From Larkinella sp965227735 (GTDB lineage Bacteria; Bacteroidota; Bacteroidia; Cytophagales; Spirosomataceae): DNA of 64,000 bases. Below, piece after piece: positions 61,724 through 64,000 of this stretch; within the stretch, counting starts at the first letter, position 1, and every line of letters begins with the position of its first letter. The position numbers and the translations under genes are program-made. The stretch spans positions 1,054,001-1,118,000 of the forward strand of contig NZ_OZ245776.1 of NCBI RefSeq assembly GCF_965227735.1. Reading direction: 5' to 3'. The notes under the pieces were generated by a model. That model saw only the letters and a program-made list of their open reading frames with translations. It was not told the DNA's origin and made no database searches.

Positions 61724-62089
61724 CTAAACTTGGATATATTGTAAAGCTTGTTCGATGGTCTTACGATTAAAAGGTTTGCCGATAAAATAATCGGCCCCTT
61801 CCTGCGAAGCACGTTTGCGTTCTGCAATTCCATCAAAAGCACTGATCATGATCACTTTCGTGTTGGTTGTGCTGGTTCGGATGTGAGACAACAATTCGAA
61901 ACCAACGCCGTCGGGTAAACTCAAATCCAGAAATACGGCATCATAAGCCTGTTGGGCCAGTCGTTGACGGCCCTCTTCCAGAAAGTTTGCGCAGGTCGGC
62001 TGATACCCCATTCGCTTTAATAAACCGGAAAGCAATAGACAAATATCTGCTTCGTCGTCGACGATAAGTACCCGTTTCGTATTCGTCAT
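61724..62089 (-). CDS. Single-domain response regulator
   Basis: 121 residues from ATG 62089. VLIVDDEADICLLL pocket, Asp55 in AVFLDLSLPDGVGF, and IGKPFNRKTI. No output domain. Start at 62146 adds 19 residues and is less likely. Upstream of the NtrC gene. Confidence 0.88.
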   Translation of the reverse strand: MTNTKRVLIVDDEADICLLLSGLLKRMGYQPTCANFLEEGRQRLAQQAYDAVFLDLSLPDGVGFELLSHIRTSTTNTKVIMISAFDGIAERKRASQEGADYFIGKPFNRKTIEQALQYIQV

Positions 62090-62578
62090 ATTCGATATTA
62101 CCGGCTTATATTGACTCCCGGTTTGCCAGCCCCTCATGCTCTCCACAGTTTTATCCCGTTTTTCATCTTACAAATGTTACGTCAGGTACACTATAGATAA
62201 TAATGTGCCTAAAATTTGCCCATTATATCAAATACCGCTCAATAACCCGATTTAACACAAAATTAATGCTCAAGTAATTAAAAAAAAGTGAACCATTCCT
62301 TTGCAAGACCAGAATACGTCGATTATACTTTTTGCAATCAGACGTTTTTTCTCTACACTAATTTCTACACCTGTAGATATTTCTCTACACTCCCTGTTTC
62401 ATGCGCTGAAAACCACGAATCAACAGAGAATCATTTTTCAAGAAATATCAATATTAATCAAACAATTTTTGCACTTTTTAACGATAGTAGCCGAATTAGA
62501 ATGCCTTTGGCATAAGATTTTCATACGTAGGAGACAGAAGCAACGATTATTTAACATTTTGACTCTGAACCGAACGCT
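62090..62578. other. AT-rich gap upstream of lmo0937-type gene
   Basis: Two overlapping plus-strand frames at 62288-62609 look non-coding. A sigma-54-like site lies at 62507-62523. No perfect TAnnTTTG found for the minus-strand regulator. Confidence 0.4.
62507..62523 (+). promoter_or_regulatory. Sigma-54-like promoter upstream of the lmo0937-type gene
   Basis: TTGGCATAAGATTTTCA fits YTGGCACGRNNNTTGCW at the -24 GG and -12 C but has T for the -12 G. Predicted transcript start about 45 bases before ATG 62579. Confidence 0.4.
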
Positions 62579-62746
62579 ATGGGAAACTTACTTTATACAG
62601 TCGCAGTAATCTTAATCATTATCTGGGCTTTAGGTTTTTTTGGCATACTCGGTGCCGGCATCGCTGGCAATAACCTGATCCACATCTTACTGGTAATCGC
62701 AATCGTTGCCATTCTTCTCCGTGTTATTCGCGGCAGGGGAGTCTGA
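62579..62746 (+). CDS. lmo0937-family small membrane protein
   Basis: 55 residues: MGNLLYTVAVILIIIWALGF, then two hydrophobic helices separated by GILGAGIAGNN, ending RVIRGRGV. This is the lmo0937/DUF5670 pattern, small two-helix inner-membrane proteins induced by stress in several bacteria. ATG 62579 to TGA 62746. A sigma-54-like site lies 56-72 bases upstream. Confidence 0.8.
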   Translation: MGNLLYTVAVILIIIWALGFFGILGAGIAGNNLIHILLVIAIVAILLRVIRGRGV

Positions 62747-63239
62747 TATTCTCACATCATTTAAAAACGCCGTTGGCCTTTGGGTCAATTAAACATCGAT
62801 ACAATCGCTTCAAAAAGTTCATGAGCGACACGTTTAGGTTTAGGTGGTTTCATTTTAGGTTAAGTACAAGTTACGGTGGGTACGGAATCCCTGCATCAGA
62901 TTTGAGTGCAGGGATTTTTTGTTGTTTTCGCTCCCGGTTGCCCACTCCCCCTTCATGAGGCCCCCGGCATCAGCTTTAAGCCAGAATAACCGGGCAGCAA
63001 GCAGGTAGTAAGTCGGGGTCGATCAGCAAGCCAATTCTACAATCTGTAGAAAATATTCCTCAACCCTTCGGGAATCAGGCAAATGAACCATCTTCAAAAA
63101 TAAAATTAAATCAGACTGGTAATCAAACACTTATCTCCCTATTTTAGGAAAGGAAAGGGAGTATGGTACGAATTTTTCTATACAGAAGAGTAATATCCGC
63201 CGTGAGCGGTAGTTTTTCACTTAAACCGTTTGAAAGGTT
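62747..63239. other. Gap between lmo0937 and YtxH genes
   Basis: Contains repeated TTTAGG motifs near 62840-62870 and a strong terminator at 62886-62921. No gene with convincing coding features; frame 62773-62958 runs through the terminator. Confidence 0.5.
62886..62921 (+). terminator. Rho-independent terminator downstream of lmo0937 gene
   Basis: AATCCCTGCA pairs with TGCAGGGATT around an 11-base loop, followed by TTTT. It ends a transcript with about 140 bases of 3' untranslated sequence or a small RNA. Confidence 0.8.
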
Positions 63240-63527
63240 ATGAAACCGAACTTCAGTGGACTGGTAGTTGCGATATTAACAGGTGCAGCCCTGGGTCTCT
63301 TATTGGCACCGCGTAGTGGGAAAGATACCCGCAAAAAAATCACGAATGATTCAGACAAGTTTCTGAAAGACTTGCAGGACACTATTTCGAATGGCTTCAA
63401 CAGCATCCGGAATCAGTATGACGATGCCCGGGATAACCTGTCGTCGAAATACAATGATGCTGTCGATACAGTCGCTTCCCGGACAAAAGGAGCGGTTGAA
63501 CGGGTGGAACGCAATTCTAAACATTAA
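63240..63527 (+). CDS. YtxH domain protein 1
   Basis: 95 residues. N-terminal hydrophobic helix VVAILTGAALGLLLAPRSGKDTRKKI then a charged helix with FLKDLQDTISNGFNSI and RNQYDDARDNLSSK, typical YtxH. Probably anchored to the membrane with a helical cytosolic part; induced by stress in other bacteria. Paralog of the next gene. Confidence 0.85.
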   Translation: MKPNFSGLVVAILTGAALGLLLAPRSGKDTRKKITNDSDKFLKDLQDTISNGFNSIRNQYDDARDNLSSKYNDAVDTVASRTKGAVERVERNSKH

Positions 63528-63576
63528 TTACTAATTTGCTACCTTTAAAAGTCGCAAACATAAATTAGGAAACACC

Positions 63577-63906
63577 ATGAAAAGTTCAAGAGATTTTCTG
63601 TTAGGGTTCATCACAGGCGTAGTAGCAGGCATTTTGACGGCCCCCAAGAGTGGCCAGGAAAGTCGGCAGTGGATTCAGGATGAAGCCGACAAACGCACGA
63701 AAGATCTTCAGGATCAATGGAACAAGGGCGTCGAGCAGGTGAAAACCCAGGTTGAGCAGGTAAAATCACAGGTAAACCAGTGGACTGGAAAACTGCAGGA
63801 TGAAAGCGAAACCAAGAAAGAGAAGTTCAACGACACCGTCGACAACCTGGCCAACAAGGCACACAGTGGCGTAGATTCTGCCAAGCAGTCGTTCAAAGTC
63901 GACTAA
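63577..63906 (+). CDS. YtxH domain protein 2
   Basis: 109 residues. FLLGFITGVVAGILTAPKSGQESRQW then a charged coiled helix (VKTQVEQVKSQVNQW) and AHSGVDSAKQSFKVD. Same layout as gene 1; 49 bases separate them. Confidence 0.85.
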   Translation: MKSSRDFLLGFITGVVAGILTAPKSGQESRQWIQDEADKRTKDLQDQWNKGVEQVKTQVEQVKSQVNQWTGKLQDESETKKEKFNDTVDNLANKAHSGVDSAKQSFKVD

Positions 63907-64000
63907 GCGGACTGTCGCCCGCGGATTCAAACCAGGGCTTCCATCCCACTCATTTGATTTACTCAACGCTATGAAATAGAGCGAAACGTCGGGAATCCTG

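Noticed and set aside
62773..62958. 61-residue ORF after the lmo0937-type gene
   Set aside because: It crosses a strong rho-independent terminator and has no recognisable features.

Overview
The window looks like chromosome of a Cytophagales bacterium (Bacteroidota), most likely the Spirosoma/Larkinella group. Evidence: a type IX secretion sorting domain on a large glycosidase, an Oar-like TonB-dependent receptor, a PafA-type alkaline phosphatase, a CrtW carotenoid ketolase, several perfect Bacteroidota -7 promoter boxes (TAnnTTTG) and almost no Shine-Dalgarno sequences. Placement is by gene content only. I saw no rRNA, tRNA, CRISPR array, insertion sequence or phage module.

Layout. 1-838: end of an SPFH/NfeD membrane pair. 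944-13735: a defence-rich stretch in visibly AT-richer DNA, holding an RloA/RloB (AbiL-type) pair, a complete Wadjet-like SMC operon (jetABCD) and a separate AAA ATPase plus DUF3226 TOPRIM pair. Two GC-rich ordinary genes (pafA, crtW) sit between the first and second blocks. All three modules pair a P-loop ATPase with a TOPRIM-fold partner. 13833-24409: core and accessory genes (prenyl synthase, patatin, TonB receptor, SelD-like protein without the catalytic cysteine, hydrolases, methyltransferase, ECF sigma factor followed by a short FecR-N-like ORF).

24425-31855: a four-gene minus-strand cluster with a cytoplasmic CHAT protease, a 1229-residue STAND NTPase/beta-propeller with a central membrane helix, an exported caspase-like (C14) protease and a small exported protein. 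This is my best candidate for an undescribed system, because two caspase-fold proteases appear to sit on opposite sides of the inner membrane with a membrane-spanning STAND switch between them. 32365-42382: GH78 rhamnosidase with six cadherin-like repeats, three copies of an unnamed Cys-paired module and a T9SS tail, then a hydrolase, GH130, and an MFS/TetR pair with a clear operator. 42501-46063: two palindrome-rich intergenic elements around an S9 peptidase. 46104-50698: DUF1573, a two-component pair, an exported propeller protein and small genes.

51117-63906: a stress and signalling region with an OmpA lipoprotein, DUF2383, GlgX, DUF3891, PPOX stress protein, DUF326 Cys-rich bundle, a YdaT-like protein, two response regulator modules including an NtrC-type sigma-54 activator, a porin, an lmo0937-type membrane peptide and two YtxH proteins. 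Sigma-54-like -24 boxes occur upstream of three of these genes.
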